In this document: in pieces, positions 1 to 6,651 of the stretch | Position numbering within the stretch: the stretch's first letter is position 1 | How the letters are laid out: each line of letters starts with the position of its first letter | Assembly: GCA_002392385.1 (NCBI GenBank) | Contig: DGGX01000080.1 | Coordinates: 6,423-14,034 of the forward strand | Origin: Lachnospiraceae bacterium UBA3863 | GTDB lineage: Bacteria > Bacillota > Clostridia > Lachnospirales > Lachnospiraceae | Length of the DNA: 7,612 nucleotides | Direction: 5' to 3' | Position numbers and translations under genes: made by a program | Notes under the pieces: model-generated | Told to the model about the DNA's origin: nothing | Seen by the model: only the letters and a program-made list of their open reading frames with translations | Database searches by the model: none

Positions 1-817
1 GGCCGAGCTGGTCAAGATCGACCCGCGGGCCATCGGCGTCGGCCAGTACCAGCACGACATGGACCAGAAGAAGCTGGCGGGCGCCCTGTCCGGTGTCGTG
101 GAGAAATGCGTGAATACCGTGGGCGTGGACCTGAACACCGCTTCCTATGCCCTGCTCAGCCACGTGGCCGGTATCTCCGGGACGGTGGCCCGGAATATCG
201 TCAGCCGGCGGGACAGCGAGGGACGTTTCAAGTCCCGCAGAGAACTGCTGGATGTCAGAGGACTGGGACCCAAGGCCTTCGAGCAGTGCGCGGGATTCCT
301 GCGGATCCGGGACGGCAGTGAGCCCCTGGACAACACGGGGGTGCATCCGGAGAGCTATGACGCGGTCAGGGCCCTCCTTAAACAGCTGGGGCTTCAGGAC
401 ACGGCGGAAGACCTGCAGAAGGTCAGAAACAGGCTGGGAAGAGACGGCCGGGTCCTCCGGCAGACAGCCGAGGCCCTGGGGATCGGTGAGCTGACGCTGA
501 GCGATATCCTGACGGAGCTGGACAAGCCCGGCAGGGATCCCCGCGAGAGCATGCCGGCGCCGGTGCTCCGCAGCGACGTCTTCTCCATGGAGGACCTGCG
601 CCCCGGCATGAAGCTGAAGGGAACGGTCAGAAATATTGTGGATTTCGGCGTTTTTGTCGATATCGGCGTGCACCAGGACGGACTGGTCCATATCTCCCAT
701 CTGAGCAACCGCTACATCAAGCATCCTATGGAGGTGGTCAGCGTGGGAGACGTGGTGGAGGTCACGGTACTGGAAGCGGATGTGCGCAGGAAGAGAATAG
801 CACTGTCCATGATCTGA
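1..817 (+). CDS. tex: Tex family RNA-binding transcription accessory protein, C-terminal part
   Basis: The reading frame is open from base 2 and ends at TGA 815-817, giving the last 271 residues of a protein that normally has roughly 700-770. The fragment opens with the Tex hallmark VGQYQHD, followed at about residues 37-110 by a helix-hairpin-helix region (GVDLNTAS, then GISGTVARNIV and VRGLGPKAFEQ). An S1 RNA-binding domain at about residues 199-271 (bases 596-814) starts at LRPGMKLKGTV and contains DFGVFVDIG and DGLVHISHLS. Tex proteins are cytoplasmic nucleic-acid binders linked to transcription and RNA metabolism; the exact role varies between species. The upstream YqgF-like nuclease-fold domain and the true start lie outside the window. 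The protein ends directly after the S1 domain, with no long tail. The phosphatase gene follows after 17 bases with no terminator, which suggests cotranscription. Identification is firm. Confidence 0.95.
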   Translation, partial: AELVKIDPRAIGVGQYQHDMDQKKLAGALSGVVEKCVNTVGVDLNTASYALLSHVAGISGTVARNIVSRRDSEGRFKSRRELLDVRGLGPKAFEQCAGFLRIRDGSEPLDNTGVHPESYDAVRALLKQLGLQDTAEDLQKVRNRLGRDGRVLRQTAEALGIGELTLSDILTELDKPGRDPRESMPAPVLRSDVFSMEDLRPGMKLKGTVRNIVDFGVFVDIGVHQDGLVHISHLSNRYIKHPMEVVSVGDVVEVTVLEADVRRKRIALSMI

Positions 818-834
818 AAAGAACGAGGTGGGGT

Positions 835-1689
835 ATGAGCTTTTGGGACAGACTCTTGGGAAGAGAAAGGGAGCCGGAGACAGTGACAGACACTGAGGCG
901 GAGCCCGCGCAGGTGAGACTGGCCTGTCTGACGGACTGCGGTCTGCGCCGCAAGGTCAATGAGGATAATTATGCCTTCAACGGCATGACCATGGCGCAGG
1001 TCCACCTGACCATGGAGGGGATACTCACAGCGGAGGTGAGGCTCTCCGACCATTTCCGGGCCGCCCTGTTCGACGGCATGGGCGGAGAGAGCGCCGGGGA
1101 TCTGGCCTCCTATATCGCGGCCCAGAATTTCGAACGTCTGGCGCCCGATACGGAGTGGGACGAGGAGACGGTACAGGATTTCCTGCGGGAGCTGAACCGG
1201 TGCGTCCTCCGGGAGGCCGACAGGGAGGGCATCTCCCTCATGGGCGCCACCGCGGTGGCGGCCCAGTGGAATGAGGACCGGGTGATCGTTTCCAACCTGG
1301 GCGACAGTCCGGCTTTCCTCCTGAGAGAGGGAGAGATGACGACGCTGACGGAGCCCGACAACAGCGAGCAGCGCTATATCCTGCCCGGCGACGTGGGGAG
1401 AAAACCGGGCCTGACCCAGTTCCTCGGCCTGCCCGCCGAGAACGGCGAGGTGGTCCCCCATACGAAAGAGTTCAGTCCCAGGCCCGGCGATGTCTGCCTT
1501 CTGTGCAGCGACGGGCTGACGGACATGGTCCTGCCGGATGAGATCCGCGAGGTCCTGGAGGACGTATCCCGGGCGGAGGAGATGGCCGAGATCACCGAGG
1601 CCGCCGACAGGCTCCGGAAAATGGCCCTGGAGGCCGGGGGCAGGGACAACATCACCATTATTCTGGCACAGATCTGCGGCAAGGACTGA
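835..1689 (+). CDS. PP2C-family Ser/Thr protein phosphatase
   Basis: A cytoplasmic metal-dependent phosphatase (PPM/PP2C family) that would remove phosphate from Ser/Thr residues of proteins. The 284-residue protein has the full motif set in order: NEDN (42-45), FDGMGG (79-84, metal ligand D80), GATAVAA (137-143), NLGDSPAFLL (154-163), CSDGLTD (224-230, metal ligand D226) and GGRDNITIIL (268-277, metal ligand D271). Length is close to the usual 240-280, with about 27 extra N-terminal residues that are charged and probably disordered after MSFWDRLLG. The NEDN to DGMGG spacing is somewhat longer than usual. No membrane segment is visible. The ATG at 835 follows GAGGTG at 825-830. Firmicutes relatives usually sit beside a PrkC/PknB-type kinase; here the upstream gene is tex and no kinase is seen, so its substrate is unknown. 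A hairpin overlaps its stop codon. The family call is firm; a stp/prpC symbol is not justified by this context. Confidence 0.93.
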   Translation: MSFWDRLLGREREPETVTDTEAEPAQVRLACLTDCGLRRKVNEDNYAFNGMTMAQVHLTMEGILTAEVRLSDHFRAALFDGMGGESAGDLASYIAAQNFERLAPDTEWDEETVQDFLRELNRCVLREADREGISLMGATAVAAQWNEDRVIVSNLGDSPAFLLREGEMTTLTEPDNSEQRYILPGDVGRKPGLTQFLGLPAENGEVVPHTKEFSPRPGDVCLLCSDGLTDMVLPDEIREVLEDVSRAEEMAEITEAADRLRKMALEAGGRDNITIILAQICGKD

Positions 1690-1715
1690 CAGGGAAGGCA
1701 TTCCGGCCCTGTCAG
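1686..1715 (+). other. Perfect 9-bp hairpin across the phosphatase stop codon
   Basis: CTGACAGGG at 1686-1694 is exactly complementary to CCCTGTCAG at 1707-1715, with a 12-base loop. The left arm contains the TGA stop (1687-1689) of the phosphatase gene. No T-run follows, so it does not look like a standard intrinsic terminator. It may be a 3'-end stability element or a weak or factor-assisted terminator. The pairing is seen directly; the function is inferred. Confidence 0.5.
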
Positions 1716-1742
1716 GACATACGGCAGCGTGTATAGCATCAG

Positions 1743-1770
1743 CGGTCCGCGGGGCGGACTGAGAAGTTTT
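1743..1770 (+). terminator. Possible weak intrinsic terminator or leader hairpin
   Basis: CGGTCCGC (1743-1750) pairs with GCGGACTG (1754-1761) around a GGG loop, with one G-U pair. After a 5-base gap comes TTTT at 1767-1770. The T-run is short and displaced, and the structure sits only 19 bases before the ddh start codon. Termination here would separate the tex-phosphatase unit from ddh, but then a ddh promoter would have to lie inside or downstream of the hairpin, where I see none. It could instead be a leader structure affecting ddh expression. Confidence 0.3.
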
Positions 1771-1776
1771 ACCATG

Positions 1777-1783
1777 AAGGAGG
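1777..1783 (+). promoter_or_regulatory. Strong ribosome binding site of ddh
   Basis: AAGGAGG is a near-perfect anti-16S match, placed 6 bases before the ATG at 1790. It fixes the start of the ddh gene and is the strongest ribosome site in the window. This suggests that ddh, and through coupling the two following genes, is translated efficiently. Confidence 0.8.
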
Positions 1784-1789
1784 TTTCAC

Positions 1790-2773
1790 ATGGCAGTCAG
1801 AGTAGGAATCTTTGGATACGGCAATCTGGGCAGGGGCGTGGAGCTGGCCGTTAAGGCGAGCCCCGATATGGAGCTTGTGGGCGTGTTCACCCGCAGGGAT
1901 CCGGCTTCTGTGCAGACCGTATCGGGAGCGGCGGTCTATCCGGAAAACGCTCTGCAGGAGATGACAGGGGATATCGATGTGCTGGTCCTCTGCGGCGGCA
2001 GCGCCACAGACCTGCCCGTGCAGGGACCCAAGTACGCGGCCCTCTATAATATCGTGGACAGCTTCGACACCCATGCCCACATCCCGGATCATTTCGCGGA
2101 CGTGGACAAGGCCGCTTCGGAAGGCGGCAAGCTGGGCATCATTTCCTGCGGCTGGGATCCGGGCATGTTCTCTCTGGCCAGGATCTACGCGGAAGCGATC
2201 CTTCCCGGCTGCGCCACCTATACCTTCTGGGGCAGGGGCGTCAGCCAGGGACACTCCGACGCCATCCGCCGGATCGCGGGCGTGAAGGACGCCAGGCAGT
2301 ACACCGTGCCGGTGCCGGAAGCCATGGAAGAGGTCCGGGCAGGCAAGAATCCTTCTCTTACCACCCGCCAGAAGCATACCCGTGTGTGCTATGTGGTGGC
2401 CGAGGAAGGCGCGGATCTGGAGCGCATCAACCGTGAGATCGTGACCATGCCCGACTATTTTGCCGATTACGACACGACGGTCCACTTCATCTCCCTGGAG
2501 GAGCTGCACGAGCAGCACAGCGGACTGCCCCACGGCGGCAGCGTGATCTCCTGCGGCACCACCGGCAGGGACGGTGAGAACAGCCACGTGGTGGAGTACC
2601 GTCTGGACCTGGATTCCAACCCCGAATTCACCGGCAGCATCCTCGCCGCCTGCGCCAGGGCGGTCGCCAGAATGGCGGCAGAGGGCCGCACCGGCTGTAT
2701 GACACTCTTTGATGTGCCTCCCGCATATCTGTCTCCCCAGAGCGGAGAAGAACTGAGGGCGCATCTGCTGTGA
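1790..2773 (+). CDS. ddh: meso-diaminopimelate D-dehydrogenase
   Basis: An NADPH-dependent cytoplasmic enzyme that reversibly interconverts L-tetrahydrodipicolinate, ammonia and meso-2,6-diaminopimelate. It is the one-step branch of the lysine/peptidoglycan precursor pathway. At 327 residues it has the normal family length (about 320-330). Visible signatures are the N-terminal dinucleotide-binding loop GYGNLGRG (9-16), CGGSATDLP (68-76), NIVDSFDTHAHIP (87-99), SCGWDPGMFSL (119-129), TFWGRGVSQGHSDAIR (145-160), the LPHGG segment (246-250) and a late SNPEFTGS segment (276-283). These cover both the cofactor and the substrate-binding parts of the fold. The start is set by AAGGAGG six bases upstream. 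The stop at 2771-2773 overlaps the GTG start of the MBOAT gene by 4 bases. Nothing looks truncated or degenerate. Identification is very strong. Confidence 0.96.
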   Translation: MAVRVGIFGYGNLGRGVELAVKASPDMELVGVFTRRDPASVQTVSGAAVYPENALQEMTGDIDVLVLCGGSATDLPVQGPKYAALYNIVDSFDTHAHIPDHFADVDKAASEGGKLGIISCGWDPGMFSLARIYAEAILPGCATYTFWGRGVSQGHSDAIRRIAGVKDARQYTVPVPEAMEEVRAGKNPSLTTRQKHTRVCYVVAEEGADLERINREIVTMPDYFADYDTTVHFISLEELHEQHSGLPHGGSVISCGTTGRDGENSHVVEYRLDLDSNPEFTGSILAACARAVARMAAEGRTGCMTLFDVPPAYLSPQSGEELRAHLL

Positions 2774-4305
2774 GTATTCTGTACGCGGCGGTCGTTACGG
2801 CCGCCGCTGTCCTCTATTATCGGGTACCGCGAAGGACGCGCTGGATCGTGCTGTCGGGGGCGGGTTTTATCGTCTGCTGTCTCCTCCTGACGGGAGGGGC
2901 GGGAGCGGCAGATGCCGGCATGACAGATCCGCGGGAAGGGAGCGGTACTTACGTATGGCTGCGTCTGCTGCCCCTTATTCTGCTGGTCCTGACCTGCGCG
3001 GTCAGCTGGCTGGGCGGCCTGCTTATGGACCGTCTGCGCAGGGACGGGTATACACCGGGTCTGCGGAGAGTCCTGCTGATCCTGCTGGCGGTCCTGTGCG
3101 CGGGGCCTGTTCTCTATGACCGGCTGGGCGGGATGATCTTTACAAGCATCCTGCACAGCGGGACCTTCCGGGGACTTGCCGGAACGCGCCTCTCTGTGCC
3201 CGGGATCACGGCGGCGCCCCTTCTCATCGCCTCCGCCCAGGGGATCTCCTATATGGCCGAGACGGAGAGCGGACGGATCCGCGCCGAGGCCAATCCCCTG
3301 AAATATCTGGCTTATGCCTGTTTTCTCCCGACGGCGGCCGTGGGACCGCTGACGCGGTACTGGGAGCTGCGGAAGGGCCTGAACGAGGGCAATCCCTATG
3401 ACCGCAGCCGGATCATCGGCGGTCTGCAGCTCATTCTCTGGGGCCTCTTCCTGAAGCTGGTGATCGCCGACCGGGCGGCCATCGGCGCAGGGACGGTCTA
3501 CGCCCATGCCAGATCCTACATGGGCTTCTATTTCCTGATCGCGGGCGTTCTCTATACCCTGCAGATCTATACCAGCCTTCTGGCTGCCGTGAGTGTGGCC
3601 GCCGGCATCGGCGGGCTCTTCGGCTTCTCTCTGTTCACCGGTTTCCTGCATCCTCTGCGGGCGGCCTCCACAGGAGAATACTGGGAGCGCTTCAACGGCA
3701 CGGTGACGGGCTGGCTCTATGACTATATCTACCGGCCCCTTTCGGGGGCGGGGACATCCGAAGACGGGGCGGCGTCTCTGCCCCGTTATGCCCTGAGTGT
3801 CTGCGCGGCGGCCCTGCCGGGAGCCTTCTGGTACGGGACCGGCTTCAGAGCGGTCTTTCTGGGTCTCTTTGTGGGCCTCTGCATCCTGTGCGGCGAACTG
3901 ACCCTGCCCTGGAAAGAAGCCGTCTGCAGAGTCCTGCGCCTGCCGGCGGGCACCTATGCCAGACGGCTGGTGGGACGGATGGGTACCTTCCTGCTCACTG
4001 TGATCCTGTGGACCCTGCTCGGCGCGCCGTCCCTGCGGACGGGCCTCTCCATGCTGGTGTCCGTGGTCCGGGATCCCAATCCCTGGATCTTCTTCGACGG
4101 AGGCCTTCTGCAGACAGGCCTGTCCTGGGGTGACTGGAACGTACTGATCGCCGGCACGGCCCTTCTTCTCTTCGTGGAGTACCAGCAGAGGCGGATCTGT
4201 ATCCGCAGCTGGGTCCGGGACCAGCACGCCCTGGTCCGGTGGGGACTCTCGGCGGGTCTGCTCCTGACGGTCTTTCTGTTTGGTGTATACGGAGGTGCCG
4301 CATGA
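2770..4305 (+). CDS. MBOAT family (AlgI/DltB-like) membrane protein with both active-site histidines replaced
   Basis: A 511-residue polytopic membrane protein with roughly 11-14 hydrophobic segments. MBOAT proteins of the AlgI/DltB type pass acyl groups across the membrane to envelope polymers with an SGNH partner. Family landmarks are VGPLTRYWELRKGL (191-204), RIIGGLQLILWGLFLKLVIADR (214-235, split by a membrane segment), LQIYTSL (264-270), the block EYWERFNGTVTG (303-314) continuing as WLYDYIYRPL (315-324), AFWYGTG (352-358), and a C-terminal FLLTVILWTLLGAPSL (407-422). Known members have His in the RWH-type motif and in the WHG motif; here the aligned residues are N309 (AAC) and Y355 (TAC). 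The FSGYSD-type segment is also missing. It starts with GTG in a GTGA overlap with ddh, with GAGGGC nine bases before it, and ends in an ATGA overlap with the SGNH gene. The frame is intact, so it looks like a maintained but catalytically atypical homolog. Family call strong; activity uncertain. Confidence 0.85.
   Translation: MSILYAAVVTAAAVLYYRVPRRTRWIVLSGAGFIVCCLLLTGGAGAADAGMTDPREGSGTYVWLRLLPLILLVLTCAVSWLGGLLMDRLRRDGYTPGLRRVLLILLAVLCAGPVLYDRLGGMIFTSILHSGTFRGLAGTRLSVPGITAAPLLIASAQGISYMAETESGRIRAEANPLKYLAYACFLPTAAVGPLTRYWELRKGLNEGNPYDRSRIIGGLQLILWGLFLKLVIADRAAIGAGTVYAHARSYMGFYFLIAGVLYTLQIYTSLLAAVSVAAGIGGLFGFSLFTGFLHPLRAASTGEYWERFNGTVTGWLYDYIYRPLSGAGTSEDGAASLPRYALSVCAAALPGAFWYGTGFRAVFLGLFVGLCILCGELTLPWKEAVCRVLRLPAGTYARRLVGRMGTFLLTVILWTLLGAPSLRTGLSMLVSVVRDPNPWIFFDGGLLQTGLSWGDWNVLIAGTALLLFVEYQQRRICIRSWVRDQHALVRWGLSAGLLLTVFLFGVYGGAA
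4291..4295 (+). promoter_or_regulatory. Ribosome binding site that fixes the SGNH gene start
   Basis: GGAGG lies 6 bases before the ATG at 4302. This supports 4302 over an in-frame start 63 bases upstream at 4239, which lacks comparable support and would add 21 residues overlapping the MBOAT coding region. The site lies within the last codons of the MBOAT gene, consistent with translational coupling. Confidence 0.75.
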
Positions 4306-5879
4306 AGAACGCAGCAGGACGTAAGCGGCGCAGAGAGAATCCCTTCCTGCGCAGACTGGCCGGAAGCCCCGCGGGACAGGGACTGGTCCGCGTGACGCGC
4401 GGACAGACGGCCAAGGCCGCCTCCGCCATCGTGACCATACTGGCCGTCCTCCTGGTCATCCGTGTGCTCAGCGCCTGGACCGTGCCCGTATGGTTCAGGG
4501 GAGAGAAGAATTCTCCGGCGGCGGTGAGCAATGGTTTCTATGGCCTGCCCAGGGACAGCGTGGATGTACTCTTTCTGGGCGGCAGCCGGGCGGAGGCCGC
4601 CTATATCCCCCAGGTCCTCTACAATGAGCGGGGGATCACGTCCTATACCCTCTGCGCAGGCGACCAGGGGCTGCGAGAGAATTATTACTGGCTGCAGGAG
4701 GCCCTGCGTTTCCAGGGACCCAAGGCGGTCGTCCTGGAGGCCGGCTCCCTGGTCAGGGGCGCAGGCCCCGACGCTGCCCGCAGGGGGCTGACCTACATGC
4801 GGTGGTCCCGTGTCAAGTGGGAGGCCGTCCGCGCGGTCAGCGGGGAAGAGGAGGAAGGCGGCCTGCTGAGCTGGCTCTTTCCCGGGCTCTGGTTCCATGG
4901 CCGGTGGCAGATTCTCTCTGAGGAGGATTTCCGCCCCGCCGACGCTGTGCGGCCGGATGGACTGATGGGCTGGAGCAGCCAGTATTCCGACCGCTGGGGA
5001 CTGCCCTGCGCACCGGCGCAGGATAATGAAGTGGCGGCAGACGGAGGGACAGCCCTTCCGGAGCCGGAGGACACCGTGTGGCTGGACAGGATCGCGGACC
5101 TCTGCAGGGAGAAAGGCATGCATCTGGTGGTCACGGCGGCGCCTGCGGATGATCTGACGATCGAGGACCACCGGCTCCTGCGGCAGATCTGCGAGGAGAG
5201 GGAGCTGCGGCTCTTTGATTTCGGCACGGCGTCCCTGTACAGCAGGATCGGCTATGACTACGCGGAGGACCAGGCGGACGGCCAGCACGCCAACGCGGCG
5301 GGCGCCCGGAAGCTGACCTCCTATATGGGCCTTGTCCTGACCCAGGACTACGGACTGGTCTCCCATACTGCCGCCCGCTGGGAGGAGGGGCGTGCCCTTA
5401 CGGACCAGGTCCTGCGGGAGACCAGGCTCAGACAGACGGAGGACCTGCAGACCTTTCTGGACAACCTGACAACGGACAGGTACGCGGTATTCTTTATGAC
5501 GGACGGCCCCCTTTCCTTCCCCCTGTCCGATGAGGCGCAGAGACGCCTTCTCACCCTGGGCATCCGGACAGACCTGACCGCCCTGGACGGCAGGGCCTGG
5601 TACGCGGTCCCCGCGGAGGCGGCCGGACGGGTCTTCACGGAACGCACCGCCGACGGGCAGACAGAGCTGGAGGCGGAAGGACTGTTCCGGGCGCGCAGGA
5701 GCCGCTACACACTGCGCAGTACCGGGGAGGGAAGCCCCGTCGGCGCCCAGCTGACCTTCGACGGGATCGTCTGTGAACCGCCGGGACACGGACTCTTCAT
5801 CACCGTCATCGATGCACAGCGGCGGACAGTGGTCACAGAAGCCCTGTTTTCTTCCGAAACGGGAGAGCGCGTCCGCTGA
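4302..5879 (+). CDS. Membrane-anchored SGNH/DltD-like protein with C-terminal ILEI/FAM3-like domain
   Basis: A 525-residue protein with a basic N-terminus (RKRRR at 8-12), one membrane anchor at about 40-58 and a large, presumably extracytoplasmic, remainder, as in DltD or AlgJ-type partners of MBOAT proteins. The SGNH part runs from about 86 to 350. FLGGSRAEA (91-99) supplies the likely nucleophile S95. The block LCAGDQGLRENYYWLQEAL (117-135) resembles clostridial SGNH proteins. DGQHANAAGARK (326-337) supplies the likely D326 and H329 of the D-x-x-H motif. From about 385 to 525 there is an additional domain: RYAVFFMTD, LLTLGIRTDL, YTLRSTGEGSPVG and GHGLFITVIDAQRRTVV. Its order of features resembles ILEI/FAM3-type domains, some of which bind carbohydrate. 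The gene overlaps the MBOAT stop by 4 bases, so the two probably form a complex. The likely role is acyl transfer to, or esterase action on, an envelope glycan. The SGNH call is good; the ILEI call is tentative. Confidence 0.78.
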   Translation: MKNAAGRKRRRENPFLRRLAGSPAGQGLVRVTRGQTAKAASAIVTILAVLLVIRVLSAWTVPVWFRGEKNSPAAVSNGFYGLPRDSVDVLFLGGSRAEAAYIPQVLYNERGITSYTLCAGDQGLRENYYWLQEALRFQGPKAVVLEAGSLVRGAGPDAARRGLTYMRWSRVKWEAVRAVSGEEEEGGLLSWLFPGLWFHGRWQILSEEDFRPADAVRPDGLMGWSSQYSDRWGLPCAPAQDNEVAADGGTALPEPEDTVWLDRIADLCREKGMHLVVTAAPADDLTIEDHRLLRQICEERELRLFDFGTASLYSRIGYDYAEDQADGQHANAAGARKLTSYMGLVLTQDYGLVSHTAARWEEGRALTDQVLRETRLRQTEDLQTFLDNLTTDRYAVFFMTDGPLSFPLSDEAQRRLLTLGIRTDLTALDGRAWYAVPAEAAGRVFTERTADGQTELEAEGLFRARRSRYTLRSTGEGSPVGAQLTFDGIVCEPPGHGLFITVIDAQRRTVVTEALFSSETGERVR

Positions 5880-5900
5880 GAACAAGGCAGGCAATTGCAG

Positions 5901-5906
5901 AAGGGA
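5901..5906 (+). promoter_or_regulatory. Ribosome binding site deciding the ABC ATPase start
   Basis: AAGGGA lies 9 bases before the ATG at 5916. An alternative in-frame TTG at 5895 would lie upstream of this site and has no comparable ribosome site, so the ATG is preferred. Confidence 0.6.
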
Positions 5907-5915
5907 ACCGATCTC

Positions 5916-6623
5916 ATGGGAGAAGCCTTCATACAATTTGACGAGGTCGTCAAGGAATATATCATGGGGGAGGTCCACATCCGCGCGGCGGACGGCGTAT
6001 CCTTCACCATCGACAGAGGATCCTTCACGGTGATCGTCGGACCCAGCGGCGCCGGCAAGACCACCATCCTCAACATGCTGGGCGGGATGGACAGCTGCAC
6101 GTCCGGCAGGATCACGGTCGACGGGAAGGAGATCTCCGGGAGCACCCGGCGCCAGCTGACCGATTACCGGCGCTACGACATCGGCTTCGTGTTTCAGTTC
6201 TACAACCTCGTCCAGAACCTGACGGCACTGGAGAACGTGGAGCTGGCGGCGCAGATCTGCCGCCATCCGCTGGACGCCAGACAGACCCTGATCGACGTGG
6301 GGCTGGGGGAGAGGCTGAACAATTTCCCGGCGCAGCTCTCCGGCGGCGAACAGCAGCGCGTGGCCATCGCCCGCGCGCTGGCGAAGGATCCCAAGCTGCT
6401 GCTCTGTGATGAGCCCACCGGCGCCCTCGACTATGTCACCGGCAAACAGATCCTGGCGCTGCTGCAGGACACCTGCAGGAAACGCGGCATGACAGTCATC
6501 GTGATCACCCACAACCTGGCCCTCACCCCCATGGCGGACAAGGTGATCCACATCAGAAACGGAAGGGTTTCGAAGGAAGAGATCAACACGCGGCCGGTCC
6601 CTGTGGAGGAGATCGAGTGGTGA
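5916..6623 (+). CDS. ABC transporter ATP-binding protein (MacB/LolD/SalX type)
   Basis: A 235-residue cytoplasmic ATPase subunit that would power the FtsX-type permease encoded next. All nucleotide-binding motifs are intact: Walker [10 protein letters not shown] (42-50), Q-loop FVFQFYNLV (91-99, Q94), signature LSGGEQQR (141-148), Walker B LLLCDEP (161-167, catalytic E166) with the D-loop GALD (169-172), and the switch histidine in ITHN (H199). The FYNLV sequence after the Q-loop and the PTGALD stretch are typical of the family that works with FtsX/MacB permeases, which often act in mechanotransmission, lipoprotein or peptide handling rather than classical import. The gene starts 36 bases after the SGNH gene and ends 28 bases before the permease, with no terminator on either side. 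The transported substrate cannot be told from the sequence. Confidence 0.94.
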   Translation: MGEAFIQFDEVVKEYIMGEVHIRAADGVSFTIDRGSFTVIVGPSGAGKTTILNMLGGMDSCTSGRITVDGKEISGSTRRQLTDYRRYDIGFVFQFYNLVQNLTALENVELAAQICRHPLDARQTLIDVGLGERLNNFPAQLSGGEQQRVAIARALAKDPKLLLCDEPTGALDYVTGKQILALLQDTCRKRGMTVIVITHNLALTPMADKVIHIRNGRVSKEEINTRPVPVEEIEW

Positions 6624-6651
6624 CCGCGGCTGCCCTGCGAAAGGAGCCTGC

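Noticed and set aside
712..1701. A 329-codon minus-strand open frame opposite the phosphatase gene, and a 331-codon one at 1769-2764 opposite ddh
   Set aside because: Both lie antisense to genes with complete family motifs, and neither has domain signatures of its own.
1730..1740. TATAGC as a possible -10 promoter element upstream of ddh
   Set aside because: It matches the consensus only partly and no convincing -35 hexamer sits at the proper spacing.
2467..4227. A 586-codon minus-strand open frame opposite ddh and the MBOAT gene
   Set aside because: Shadow of the coding strand: low-complexity Gln/Arg/Pro/Asp composition, and it overlaps two well-supported genes.
4218..4237. Hairpin GGACCAG/CTGGTCC with a 6-base loop near the end of the MBOAT gene
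   Set aside because: It lies inside coding sequence, has no T-run, and stems of 7 bp are expected by chance in DNA this GC-rich.
4239..4301. An upstream in-frame start that would lengthen the SGNH protein by 21 residues
   Set aside because: The GGAGG site at 4291-4295 and the ATGA overlap favour 4302. The extra residues do not look like a signal or membrane segment.
5891..5898. Palindrome GCAATTGC between the SGNH and ATPase genes
   Set aside because: Only 8 bases and not repeated nearby, so there is no support for an operator.
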